In this document: positions 17,829 to 27,625 of the stretch, one piece after another
How positions within the stretch are numbered: position 1 is the stretch's first letter
How the letters are laid out: every line of letters begins with the position of its first letter
Assembly: GCA_963706905.1 (NCBI GenBank)
Contig: CAVPNY010000012.1
Span: 558,001 to 622,000, forward strand
Length of the DNA: 64,000 nucleotides
From: CAVPNY01 sp963706905
GTDB taxonomy: Bacteria; Chloroflexota; Anaerolineae; Anaerolineales; UBA4823
Reading direction: 5' to 3'
Made by a program: the position numbers and the translations under genes
Notes under the pieces: model-generated
What the model saw: the letters and a program-made list of their open reading frames with translations, nothing else
Told to the model about the DNA's origin: nothing
The model's database searches: none

Positions 17829-19247
17829 ATGACGAATAAATCATTCTGTATTCATGGACATTTCTACCAACCACCTCGAGAAGACCCTTTAACTGGAATC
17901 ATCCCATCTGAACCCGGCGCCTCACCTTACCGTAATTGGAATGAAAAAATATTTGCTGAGTGCTACCGCCCCAATGCAGAACTCGGTAATTTTAAACTGA
18001 TCAGTTTTAATATTGGTCCTACTTTGTTCAGTTGGCTGGCATCTCACGATCGCGTGACATCCCAGCATATCATTGAACAAGATCAGGCTAATATATACGA
18101 GTTTGGGGTTGGGAATGCCATGGCACAGGCATACAACCACACTATTCTCCCATTAGCGTCGTCATCCGATAAAGTAATCCAGGTATATTGGGGGATAGCG
18201 GATTTTACTCATCGCTTCAATCGCAAGCCTCAAGGTATGTGGCTACCTGAGACCGCAGTTGATAATGAAACCCTGACTGTCCTGGCTAATCAAGGGATAG
18301 AATTTACTATTCTCGCTCCCTGGCAAGCAGCAGAGAATCATATCGATGTCACTGAACCATATCAGGTCCGATTGTCCGGTGGTCGAAAGATTACAGTATT
18401 TTTCTATGAACGAGATCTAAGCGGAAGGATCAGCTTCGACTCTTCATCTACCGAGAATGCAGACCAATTCGCTGAAATAAATTTGTATCCCCTTTTTCAT
18501 AATGAGAAAAGCCGAAACAACCATCCCCAGATGGTTGTACTGGCATCAGATGGCGAATTGTATGGGCACCACAAGCCCTTCAGGGAGCAGTTTCTTGCTC
18601 ATTTACTGGATGGAGCCAGCACACAGCATGGGATCACCCCGACATTTCCAGCCTTATGGTTGAAGCACAACCCACCTAAGCAGACAATCCGCATCCGTGA
18701 GAACACCTCCTGGTCTTGCCACCATGGGATCGCCCGCTGGACAAATGAGTGTGCTTGCTCTTCTCTCAATGGGGAATGGAAATCTCACCTAAGAAAATCT
18801 TTAGATCACCTGGCAACTGCCCTGGATTTGATTTACTTCGAAACAGTATATCCTTTGGTACCAAAACCTCGGAGCCTTCGCCAGCGATACATTCACGCCT
18901 TATTAGGAGAAATTCGGACCCCGGATTTGATCAATGAAATGGCTGGGAAAATTCTTACGAAGGATCAAATGTTTCGCATTCAGCTAATGCTCGAATCACA
19001 ACGCGAACGCCAGCGCATGTTCACCTCCTGTGGCTGGTTTTTCGACGATTTCGATCGGATTGAACCAAAGAACAATCTGGCATATGCAGCCCAGGCAGTT
19101 CGGTTGGTTCGTCTAGCTACTGGCGAAGATCTGGCTCCAACAGCAATAGCTGATTTGAAGAATGTCGTCAGCCCACGGACAGGTCAGCGGGCTGACGCTG
19201 CATTTAACTATTTCCTGGATCGGACCTGGGTTTTGAAATCTGCATAA
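17829..19247 (+). CDS. Glycoside hydrolase family 57, cytoplasmic
   Basis: A 472-residue GH57 enzyme, an alpha-glucan-acting family with retaining mechanism. Conserved region 1 is HGHFYQPPRE at the N-terminus; GMWLPETAV holds the likely nucleophile region (Glu141) and VLASDGELYGHH the likely acid/base Asp241. No signal peptide is seen, so it acts on intracellular glycogen or maltodextrin. The 3' end overlaps the convergent GH13 gene by 40 bases. The 220-base region to divergent glgC holds a TATAAT about 75 bases upstream and a 7-bp hairpin (17768-17796). Exact specificity is unknown. Confidence 0.88.
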   Translation: MTNKSFCIHGHFYQPPREDPLTGIIPSEPGASPYRNWNEKIFAECYRPNAELGNFKLISFNIGPTLFSWLASHDRVTSQHIIEQDQANIYEFGVGNAMAQAYNHTILPLASSSDKVIQVYWGIADFTHRFNRKPQGMWLPETAVDNETLTVLANQGIEFTILAPWQAAENHIDVTEPYQVRLSGGRKITVFFYERDLSGRISFDSSSTENADQFAEINLYPLFHNEKSRNNHPQMVVLASDGELYGHHKPFREQFLAHLLDGASTQHGITPTFPALWLKHNPPKQTIRIRENTSWSCHHGIARWTNECACSSLNGEWKSHLRKSLDHLATALDLIYFETVYPLVPKPRSLRQRYIHALLGEIRTPDLINEMAGKILTKDQMFRIQLMLESQRERQRMFTSCGWFFDDFDRIEPKNNLAYAAQAVRLVRLATGEDLAPTAIADLKNVVSPRTGQRADAAFNYFLDRTWVLKSA

Positions 19248-22200
19248 CCCTTTACTTCTTCGAGCAATTTCTCTACCCGATATTCAGATTTCAACTCAGC
19301 GGATTTGAGTTTGGTGTATAAAGCTTTTAATTCAGTAAGTGCTTTTACTTTCGCGACTTGACTTACTTGGGGATCAGCTAACGTATCGATAATCGCGATT
19401 GCTACCATCCACTGGAGAAGCATAACAAAGGATTCATGATTGAACCAAAGAATCCCTTGATACCGATTGACCTTCAAGAAGCGCTGTATTTCTCCATCTT
19501 CTAACCAATCTGAAACAACACGTAAATCTGATTGATTTTCGTCGCGTAACTGATCATACCAATCCTGGTGATTGGTCAGAACCTTGACTAACCCTACGGA
19601 CTTCCAGGCAGTGGCCTCATCTAGCTCAAAACCAACCAGCGCATTGAATAGGAGCTTCCCAAACAAGTATTCATCCAGCCAGCTCCGGCTGCGTGCCGGG
19701 TAATCAGTTTCACTCACAACCCGACCGAGAGCATGTGTCATTGCCCAACCTATCAGGATACCAAAAGGAATCTTATCTTCCTCTTCATCAGCCTTAAGCC
19801 CATCAAAAACGGATTGCACCAGCTCTCTGACTGGTTTTGATTTTAGGGATAAGAATCGCTCTCCTGGGATTGTGACTTGACAGATAATTTCTATTTCTTG
19901 TTGCACTTTTGCTGCAAACGATTCAATCTCCTCTTTACTCCGCCCCGCCTGGATGAAGTCATTGATCTCACTATACAAATTCCCAGCTTTTTGTTCTACC
20001 TCACTCATCAATTTCAAATCAAGGGATCCCTGTCGGCTCGGAAGGCGGCTTTCATCCAATTGTTGAAACAGGTCTGCATTGACCAATTCGCGAAATGGAT
20101 AATGAATTGGCTGCAAGAAGATTTCTTTGATCGCCTCATCAACACTCGGCACGCCTCGGCCGCTGAGATAAGCGGCTAATTGTGAATATTGACGCCATTC
20201 ATTTTCTTTGACTTCACGAAAATCCAAAAAGACATGGTATTTATACGCGCCGAGCTCAATATACAAGCCGCGCTGGTGGATTTCGTGGCTATTCCGAATA
20301 TACTCAAGCCCAGAGACATGGTCCCGAAAGATAACAAAGTAGTTGTCATCGTTGTGCAGACTAAGACCATCTCCAAGACTCTTGCGTACCAAGTTGCGCT
20401 CATCTCCTGAATCCATCTTCACAGAATATGCAGCTGATTCACGAATCCAGCCGCGGGCATCTGTATAGCGATTGTGGTAAATGACCAAGGCGCGTTCATC
20501 ACCAGCACGATTTGAATAGGCAAACACGTCCTCATTCACAGAACCTTCCATCGAATAGAAATCATACAAAAGGAAGTCTCGCGCTTCTGCAAACAGATAT
20601 CGCCGGCGTAATAAGGGAAAAATCTCACGTTCATGCCGCTCTATTAAGTATGGATCGGGAGTCTCATCCCATAATGCACGCCGAAATTCCATCCCATACT
20701 TCTCTGTAAAACCTTCAACCTGCCCATGCCCAAACATGGGAAGCCCTGGCAAAGTCGCCATTAAGGTACATGTACCGAAATATTTATCTCCTTTACCGAA
20801 TTGATCCACTGCCGTACGTTCGTCGGGGTTATTCATAAAGTTTACATATCTCTTCAGAATCTCCGGATCAAATTCCAGGGTATTTTTTATCACCAGCCGA
20901 TATTCCTGGTTTTTCTCATCTCTAAGCATATTCATGAAAGCGCTGTTATAAACCCGATGCATGCCCAAAGTCCGGACAAAATAACCCTCCATCAACCAGA
21001 AAGCCTCTGCGAGCAAGAGCGTGTCCGGCACTTCTTGAGCAACCCGATCGACAACCTCCCTCCAGAACTCAATCGGGAATGCGCCTTCAAATTGCTCCCG
21101 AGTTAGGCCATGTTCAGCTCGAGTTGGGATAGCTCCACCAGTCCCAGGTTCAGGAAACCACAAACGCTGGAAATGCTTCTTTGCCAAAGTCATGGCTGCA
21201 TCGAAACGGATAATTGGGAACTTTCTCGCGACATGCAGGATCGTCTGGATGACTGCTTCACGTACTTCAGATAACAGAAAATTAAGCTGAGCGGTATCAT
21301 TCCAAGGAAAACTCGTGCCATCGTTTCCATGATAGATGAATTTGGTGCTACCCGTCCAATGATCAACCCGCATAAATACAACAGCTGCATCACTACTGTC
21401 GTAGTAGTGGTCTTCTAGATAAATACCAACGCGATTATCCCCGGATAGATTGGGGCCGTTAAATGAGTACGAGGGGAAAGGACTGTAATCAAGCGATACA
21501 AACCAATCGGGGTGTTCGATCACCCAGCGGGAATCAATCCCCATGTGGTTTGGAACCATATCAGAAGCCAGGCGGACACCTTGCTTCCAGGCTCGGTCAC
21601 GTAGATTTTCATAGGCTTCTTCTCCACCCAAATCAGCAGCGATCTGGTAATCGTACAAGGAATAAGCCGAAGCCACTGCATCGGGATTTCCTCGTAATTG
21701 TTTGATCCGCTGCGAGGCGGCACTTCGTTCCCACAAACCAATCAACCATAATCCGCCAAAGCCCCAGCGACCAATCTTTTCTATTTCAAAATCGGGGATC
21801 TGATCCAACCGGTGGATCGGGCGTTGATATTGTTTTGAAAGTTGATCCAGCCAAACAAAAGCATTTTTAGCCAGTACCACACAAGATGGCATCCAATCCT
21901 TATCTGGACTGAACCGTTCAATCTCTTTTTCCAGGCCAATAAATTCTACAACGCGGGCTGGGCCTGGTCCGCCGAAGATAGCTTTCTCTTCTTCCTGGAT
22001 AAAGTCCAGGCTGCTTAATAACCGGAAAAGAACGCTTGCCAATAATGATCCCCAGCGCTGTCGAATAAAATCTAATTGACCAGCAAGAGAATATGGAGAA
22101 TTAATCGCCGGACTGCGCAGCATATCGATCAGGTTCTGGTGATCTGGTCCAAACTGAGGTTGGGTCTCAAAAAACTGATGAAGCCCAGATAGCATCGACG

Positions 22201-22753
22201 AATAAACAGTACCTAACTCTAAATCAGTATCATCAAATAGTTCAAGAAAAGGTGAAAAACCAGGGTTTGCATTCGCCAACCATAATAACAATAGTTCTTC
22301 CAGGATTATCTGGCGATTTTGCACGCCTGACGTCTCCCCATTCAGGTAATCAGTCAAACCAATTTCCCTTCGATATACTGTAAGATTAGGAAATTGATCG
22401 ACGAAGGCGCGCAAAGTCCTATCGACAGCATCTTCTCCCAACTCTGTCTCCAAATAAGCCAAAGCCTGTTCCATTACCTGAGGATTTTTTTCTTCCCTAT
22501 ATTGTCGAATCACATAGTGGAGAATCTCATCAATCAGACCCATCGCATTGATTTGCCCCGCCTTTACGGCCTGTTCAGGAAAGAGAATCAAATCTCTTTT
22601 CTGGTTCATTTTCTGGGCAAACACACGGGCAGCGTGAAAATTAGCCAAAATAACATTGCCAGTTAAAGAGAAAAGGGAATGGTCAAACTGATATTTTTCG
22701 CGCCCCTGGCGCGAGATATGAAACTCCAGCGTGATATTTTGAGACTTATGCAT
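19208..22753 (-). CDS. Giant alpha-amylase-family (GH13) protein
   Basis: A 1181-residue protein with a central GH13 barrel flanked by about 300 N-terminal and about 400 C-terminal residues of unknown fold. The four signature regions are visible: DMVPNHMG (about 397), IRFDAAMT with the nucleophile Asp (about 515), LLLAEAF with the acid/base Glu (about 582) and NNPDE (about 639). No signal peptide is present, so it should be cytoplasmic, acting on alpha-glucans alongside GlgC, MalQ and GH57. Related long proteins occur in Chloroflexota, but their exact reaction is not known to me. The IS at 22838 lies 85 bases before its start. Confidence 0.85.
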   Translation of the reverse strand: MHKSQNITLEFHISRQGREKYQFDHSLFSLTGNVILANFHAARVFAQKMNQKRDLILFPEQAVKAGQINAMGLIDEILHYVIRQYREEKNPQVMEQALAYLETELGEDAVDRTLRAFVDQFPNLTVYRREIGLTDYLNGETSGVQNRQIILEELLLLWLANANPGFSPFLELFDDTDLELGTVYSSMLSGLHQFFETQPQFGPDHQNLIDMLRSPAINSPYSLAGQLDFIRQRWGSLLASVLFRLLSSLDFIQEEEKAIFGGPGPARVVEFIGLEKEIERFSPDKDWMPSCVVLAKNAFVWLDQLSKQYQRPIHRLDQIPDFEIEKIGRWGFGGLWLIGLWERSAASQRIKQLRGNPDAVASAYSLYDYQIAADLGGEEAYENLRDRAWKQGVRLASDMVPNHMGIDSRWVIEHPDWFVSLDYSPFPSYSFNGPNLSGDNRVGIYLEDHYYDSSDAAVVFMRVDHWTGSTKFIYHGNDGTSFPWNDTAQLNFLLSEVREAVIQTILHVARKFPIIRFDAAMTLAKKHFQRLWFPEPGTGGAIPTRAEHGLTREQFEGAFPIEFWREVVDRVAQEVPDTLLLAEAFWLMEGYFVRTLGMHRVYNSAFMNMLRDEKNQEYRLVIKNTLEFDPEILKRYVNFMNNPDERTAVDQFGKGDKYFGTCTLMATLPGLPMFGHGQVEGFTEKYGMEFRRALWDETPDPYLIERHEREIFPLLRRRYLFAEARDFLLYDFYSMEGSVNEDVFAYSNRAGDERALVIYHNRYTDARGWIRESAAYSVKMDSGDERNLVRKSLGDGLSLHNDDNYFVIFRDHVSGLEYIRNSHEIHQRGLYIELGAYKYHVFLDFREVKENEWRQYSQLAAYLSGRGVPSVDEAIKEIFLQPIHYPFRELVNADLFQQLDESRLPSRQGSLDLKLMSEVEQKAGNLYSEINDFIQAGRSKEEIESFAAKVQQEIEIICQVTIPGERFLSLKSKPVRELVQSVFDGLKADEEEDKIPFGILIGWAMTHALGRVVSETDYPARSRSWLDEYLFGKLLFNALVGFELDEATAWKSVGLVKVLTNHQDWYDQLRDENQSDLRVVSDWLEDGEIQRFLKVNRYQGILWFNHESFVMLLQWMVAIAIIDTLADPQVSQVAKVKALTELKALYTKLKSAELKSEYRVEKLLEEVKGYADFKTQVRSRK

Positions 22754-22837
22754 TAGATCTCCAGAGCCAGTAAGGGACAGATAGTGTGACTTTGATTGTA
22801 CTTAATTATATCTCTCTGTAAAGAGATTTAGGATCGG

Positions 22838-24181
22838 GTGACTGTTTCAAAACTGGTAAAAGTGGGGTTTAATAGCGTTTCCGGGACGATCTTACCTATC
22901 ATCCCGGAAACAAACCTAAAAGAAACGGTAGACCAATTATATGCGCCTCAGTCTGCAATTACCAGTGGTTGAACCGGAGCAATTTCTTGAGCCGGAGCAG
23001 TGTGCCAATGCGAAGTGCAAGGGGAAATACTTCCGGTTGCGCCAGGAAGTGCCGAAAAACGTGCGGGATATGCAATACGACCAGGTGATAGCCCGCCGTT
23101 ATGAGTGCTTGCGTTGTCAGCGCACCTTCCGGGTCTATCCACAAGGGGTGTTAGCCGGGCAGTTCTCGCAGCGGGTGAAGGGGATCGGCGTGATGTTGTA
23201 CGTGTTGGGGTTGAGTTATGGAGCGGTAGCGTTGGTGCTGAGCGCCTTAGGGGTCTGGATGTGCAAAGCGACAGTGTATCGGGCGGTGCAGAGCACAGCG
23301 GAACGGGTTCCCGGGATGAAATGCGAGCATTTCCTGGAAGGCTATCGCACCCGAGCCCTGGGAGCGGATGTGACCAGTGTGAAATGCAAAGGCAAATGGT
23401 TGCCGATCGGGATTACGGTGGATGCCATCAGCGGTTTGGTGCTGACCATCGATCACCTGTCTGGTGAAGATGCCGAAATCCTGAAAGCATGGGTGGCTCC
23501 CATTGCCCAGAGCGTGGATGCCCGCATCCTGGTCACAGATGATGCGGATGCTTTCAAGACCGTTGCCGATGAGCAGGGCTTGTTCCAGCAGGTATGCAAG
23601 AGCCACGTCGTCCGCAATACGGAAGCTCTCATCGAGAACCTGAGCCAGCAGATCCAGGCTGGAGCGGATCGCTCTCTGCTGGAACTAGGGATTGAGCCGC
23701 AACAAGCTTTGGCGGATCTGCACCAATTAGCGGAACTCATGCGCAGCCGTCTGCCAGAGCAACAGCCCCAACTCGAAACCCTCTTCCTGCGCTACGCAGC
23801 TGCACCCGCACCGCGCCCGGGTCAATCGGCTAGTCTTGCCTATCGCCTACGCAACCTGTTCCTGGACCGTTGGAACCTGTGGCCGCGCTTGACCTTCTAT
23901 CGCACCTGGAAGAATGCCAAGGGCGAAGCCATCTTGGATGGCACCAACAACGCCAGCGAACGCGCCATTGGGTGGTGGATCAAGGAGCGCTATCGTTCCA
24001 TGCGCGGCTACAAACGCCATCAGTCTGCTCTGAATGTCAGCCGTTTGATCGCCTATTGTGGTAATCACCTGGCTCATGGGCTTGATTTGGCGCAACTCGT
24101 AGCGTGATTTCATCCGCTAACTTAATCATAGTGTGTTCCCTTGCTTGGCAATCAGCTATTTACCATTCTTGAAACGATCAC
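22838..24181 (+). mobile_element. Insertion sequence, 1344 bp, with 23-bp TIRs and 8-bp target duplication
   Basis: The ends are imperfect inverted repeats: 22838-22860 (GTGACTGTTTCAA...) and 24159-24181, 19 of 23 positions matching. The flanks are identical 8-bp direct repeats AGGATCGG at 22830-22837 and 24182-24189, the target-site duplication. One transposase gene fills the element. It has inserted into the divergent promoter region between the GH13 gene and the Lon-like protease gene. An 8-bp duplication fits several DDE families; I could not assign one. Confidence 0.93.
22941..24107 (+). CDS. Transposase of the unassigned IS
   Basis: A 388-residue DDE-type transposase. The N-terminus has a zinc finger formed by CANAKC and CLRCQRTF (residues about 21-26 and 54-61), followed by a helical DNA-binding region. 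Candidate catalytic residues are Asp in LGADVTSVK, Asp in ILVTDDADAFK and Glu in NNASERAIGWW. The gene is intact with no frameshift, so the copy may be active. G+C content is visibly higher than in neighbouring genes, consistent with recent arrival. Confidence 0.9.
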   Translation: MRLSLQLPVVEPEQFLEPEQCANAKCKGKYFRLRQEVPKNVRDMQYDQVIARRYECLRCQRTFRVYPQGVLAGQFSQRVKGIGVMLYVLGLSYGAVALVLSALGVWMCKATVYRAVQSTAERVPGMKCEHFLEGYRTRALGADVTSVKCKGKWLPIGITVDAISGLVLTIDHLSGEDAEILKAWVAPIAQSVDARILVTDDADAFKTVADEQGLFQQVCKSHVVRNTEALIENLSQQIQAGADRSLLELGIEPQQALADLHQLAELMRSRLPEQQPQLETLFLRYAAAPAPRPGQSASLAYRLRNLFLDRWNLWPRLTFYRTWKNAKGEAILDGTNNASERAIGWWIKERYRSMRGYKRHQSALNVSRLIAYCGNHLAHGLDLAQLVA

Positions 24182-24266
24182 AGGATCGGGCAACATAGTT
24201 GAGAGCGAAAAATGTGATTCAAATCTGGAACCGAACTATATCTCTGCAGCCACCAACACCAAGTAG

Positions 24267-24285
24267 TTTACACTAACGGTGTAAA
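24267..24285 (+). promoter_or_regulatory. Perfect palindrome upstream of the Lon-like gene, possible operator
   Basis: TTTACAC and GTGTAAA form a perfect 7-bp inverted repeat around TAACG, 52 bases before the protease ATG and between it and the IS. The size and symmetry suit a dimeric repressor site. No confident -35/-10 pair could be placed next to it, so the role is inferred. Confidence 0.4.
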
Positions 24286-24337
24286 ATTAGCAAAGAGATC
24301 AGCCACCGGACACGCATCATTACATAAGGAGAACTAG

Positions 24338-26771
24338 ATGACAAGAGTTGAGCCGCTGAAACCTGATGCTTTATACAGCTTTACCAATCCCGAAACTTTA
24401 AGATTTAACACAACAGCTGATCTTGACGAGTTTGTTGAAATTATCGGACAACCGCGTGCAGTAAGCGCTGTGCGCTTTGGGATTGGGATGCAAAAAGAAG
24501 GCTATAACATATTTGCTTTTGGAGCACCGGGCGTCGGCAAACGGACTCTGGTTACAAAATTCTTCACTCAACAAGCTCAAAAAGAGCCGGTTCCCAACGA
24601 TTGGATTTACGTCTACAACTTCGAGCCTACACACAAACCGAACGCGGTGCGCCTCCCAGCCGGAAAGGGAATAATTTTCCAACGCGAAATGGCTCAATTT
24701 ACTGAGGAGCTACAAACTGCACTCATCACCGCATTTGAAAGCGATGAGTATCGTACGCGCAGGAAAATTGCTGAGGAGGAAATCCAAGAGCGAGAGGAGA
24801 AGGTTTTTGATGAGATGCAAAAGCTGGCCCAGGAGAAAAACCTGGCATTGCTACGCACTCCCGGCGGGCTGGTTTTTGCCCCAGTGCGCGAGGGGGAAGT
24901 CATGCCACCGGAGGAATTTCAAAAATTACCACCCGACATTCGTCAAGGTCTGGAACAAAGCGTTAAGGAACTCCAGGAACAACTGCAGCAAGTTTTAGAA
25001 ATGGTACCAACCTGGCAACGCGAAGTACGCCAGAAGGTACAGAGCTTGAACCAGGAAATTACGACGATCGCAGTGAGTGGATTGATAAATGAGCTGCGTG
25101 AAAAATTTGCCTCTATCGATGAAATTTCCGATTACCTTGATGCAGTTCAAAATGATATCATCGAAAACTCGAGCACCCTGCTATCGATGGAAAGGACAGG
25201 CAGTGATGAGACTGAAGGAAATGTGCCCCCAAATCTGAATCAGGTCCATTATGAGTCATCACCTTTCAATCGTTACAAGGTAAACCTTCTTGTCGATCAT
25301 CACGCCACCGAAGGCGCCCCAGTGATCCTAGAAGATAATCCAACTTATCAAAATCTGATAGGCCGGGTGGAATACCAGCCTCAGATGGGCGCATTGATCA
25401 CCGATTTCACGCTAATCAAACCTGGATCGCTCCATCTGGCAAATGGTGGGTATCTGATCATGGATGCGCGTAAAGTTCTGCAACAACCCTATTCCTGGGA
25501 AACACTGAAAACCGCATTGAGAAATCACCAGATTTGCATTGAATCTTTAAGCCAGATGCTCGGGATGATCTCCACAATATCCCTGGAACCAGAACCAATT
25601 CCCTTGAATTTAAAAATAGCGCTGGTGGGTGATCGATTGCTCTATTATCTCCTGGCTGAGGCAGATCCTGAATTCAGCGAACTGTTTAAGGTCCAGGTCG
25701 ATTTTGATGAATTGATGGCACGCGATGAAGAGAACCAGGGATTGTATGCCCAGGTGATTGCCTCACTGGCGCGTAAGCAAGGATTATTACATCTAGATCG
25801 GGCTGCTGTTGCTCGAGTAATCGAACATGGCGCCCGTTTGGCCGAGGATTCTGAAAGATTATCCACTCAAATGAAGCTGATCTCTGATTTGCTTTGTGAA
25901 GCAGATTATTGGGCAAAAGAAAGAAGCAACCAGATTATCCAGATCGAGGATGTTCAGCAAGCTATTGAGACAAAAGTTTATCGCTCTGATCGAATTCGAG
26001 AGCGTATCCAGCAGAATATCTTGCGGGACACAATTCTGATCTCAACCGAAGGGGAAGCAATTGGTCAGATCAACGGATTATCTATCCTGCAGATGGGCGA
26101 GTTTTCATTTGGAATTCCCAGCCGAATCAGCGCCCAGGTTCACCGCGGTAAGGGAGATGTTATCAATATCGAACGCGAAGTTGAGATGAGCGGCCCAATC
26201 CACTCAAAGGGCGTTTTAATCCTTTCTGGTTTTCTATGGGCACGCTACGCGGCCCGAACAGCCCTTGTCCCTTTCTGCTAGCCTGGTGTTTGAACAATCC
26301 TACAGTGGAGTGGAGGGTGACAGTGCCTCATCAGCAGAGCTCTATGCACTGCTCTCGGCACTGGCTGAAGCGCCCATTCGGCAAACATATGCGGTCACGG
26401 GATCCGTCAATCAACACGGTTTGGTGCAGGCTATTGGCGGTGTCAATGAAAAAATCGAGGGATTCTTCGACATTTGTAAAGCACGTGGTCTTTCTGGTAA
26501 GCAGGGTGTTTTGATCCCGCAAGCCAATGTAAAGAATCTGATGCTACGCGCTGATGTAGTTGACGCAGTGGCAAGAAATATGTTTTCGGTCTATCCAATC
26601 AATACAATCGATGAAGGGATCGAGATACTTACCGGGATCACAGCCGGTGTTGTGGATGAAAACGGGGGTTATCCCCCCAATTCGATCAACGGCCGGGTGC
26701 AAGCGCGACTTACCCGCCTGGCTGAGTTGCAAACCAAAGAGGGCAACTCAGAACAGGAAAATACTCCATGA
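24338..26771 (+). CDS. Lon-family ATP-dependent protease, LonB/LonH-like (one-base frameshift)
   Basis: An AAA+ protease of about 810 residues. The P-loop FGAPGVGKRT is at about residues 66-75 and a long helical insertion follows, as in the bacterial Lon-related proteins lacking the classic N-domain. The C-terminal proteolytic domain has PLSLSASLVFEQSYSGVEGDSASS (catalytic Ser) and the later Lys in AIGGVNEKIEGF. The frame breaks at about 26251 where one extra G separates the domains; removing it joins WARYA to PEQPLSLSASL. The ATG has AAGGAG upstream. Its last codon overlaps the ATG of the stress-protein gene. Confidence 0.9.
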
Positions 26772-27607
26772 GGACTTTTGAAGATACCAGGGAGATAAAG
26801 CGAATCCTGATAGCCCTGGATGCCTCAAAACAAAGCCTTATGGCTTTGGATATCGCCGCTGAAATCGCTGCTAAATTCCAGGCTGAGCTAATTGGGATCT
26901 ATGTTGAGGATATCAACCTGGTCAGGCTGGCAGATTTTCCTTTTAGCCGAGAGATCGGCCGTTTTTCTGCCAGTTCGAGGTCGCTCGATGCATTGCAGAT
27001 CCAACGCCTGATGCACGCCCACGCTCGTTATATTCAAAGATATCTTTCTGATACAGCAAGGCGGACTAAATTGCGCTGGTCCATGCAGATCACGCGTGGT
27101 TCCATTTCAGATGAACTTCTGATTGCTGCACAGGAGTCGGACCTCATTGTTTTAGGAAAAACAGGCTGGTCTGGACGGCGAGAACCTGGATCTACGGTGC
27201 AGACTATCCTGAAGCGTACAGATCTCCAAGTGTTGATTCTCACCAGGAAAACTCATTCAGGATCACCAATTCTGGTTATCTTTGATGGTTCTCATGCCAG
27301 TCAAAATGCGTTGCGCGCAGCCACCTTGATCCGAGTCACGGAAAACCCGCTCAGCGTTCTAATTCTGGCAAATTCAAGCGACGATGCCCAATCGAAGCAG
27401 AGCATAGCAGAAAACGTCCTTTCCCCTACTGGTATCAAAGCTTCTTACCGGTGGATAGCAGAAGTCGATAGCTCCCGATTGGCCTTGCTAAAGAGTCTCG
27501 AGCGCTGTGCCATTGTCGTGCTGCCCGCCCAGGGGCATGCTTTTCCAGGAGAAGATGTCATCAAAATGATGACAGAATCCGATTGTGCAGTTCTCCTGGT
27601 GCGCTGA
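26768..27607 (+). CDS. Universal stress protein with tandem Usp domains
   Basis: A 279-residue cytoplasmic protein with two UspA folds. The first (residues about 10-158) begins KRILIALDASKQS and contains the nucleotide-binding pattern GKTGWSGRREPGSTVQ; the second begins SPILVIFDGSHASQNA and lacks an obvious nucleotide loop. It overlaps the protease gene by four bases (ATGA), so the two are coupled and probably serve the same stress response. Its ligand and partner are unknown. Confidence 0.87.
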   Translation: MRTFEDTREIKRILIALDASKQSLMALDIAAEIAAKFQAELIGIYVEDINLVRLADFPFSREIGRFSASSRSLDALQIQRLMHAHARYIQRYLSDTARRTKLRWSMQITRGSISDELLIAAQESDLIVLGKTGWSGRREPGSTVQTILKRTDLQVLILTRKTHSGSPILVIFDGSHASQNALRAATLIRVTENPLSVLILANSSDDAQSKQSIAENVLSPTGIKASYRWIAEVDSSRLALLKSLERCAIVVLPAQGHAFPGEDVIKMMTESDCAVLLVR

Positions 27608-27625
27608 TCAATACAATTATAATTC

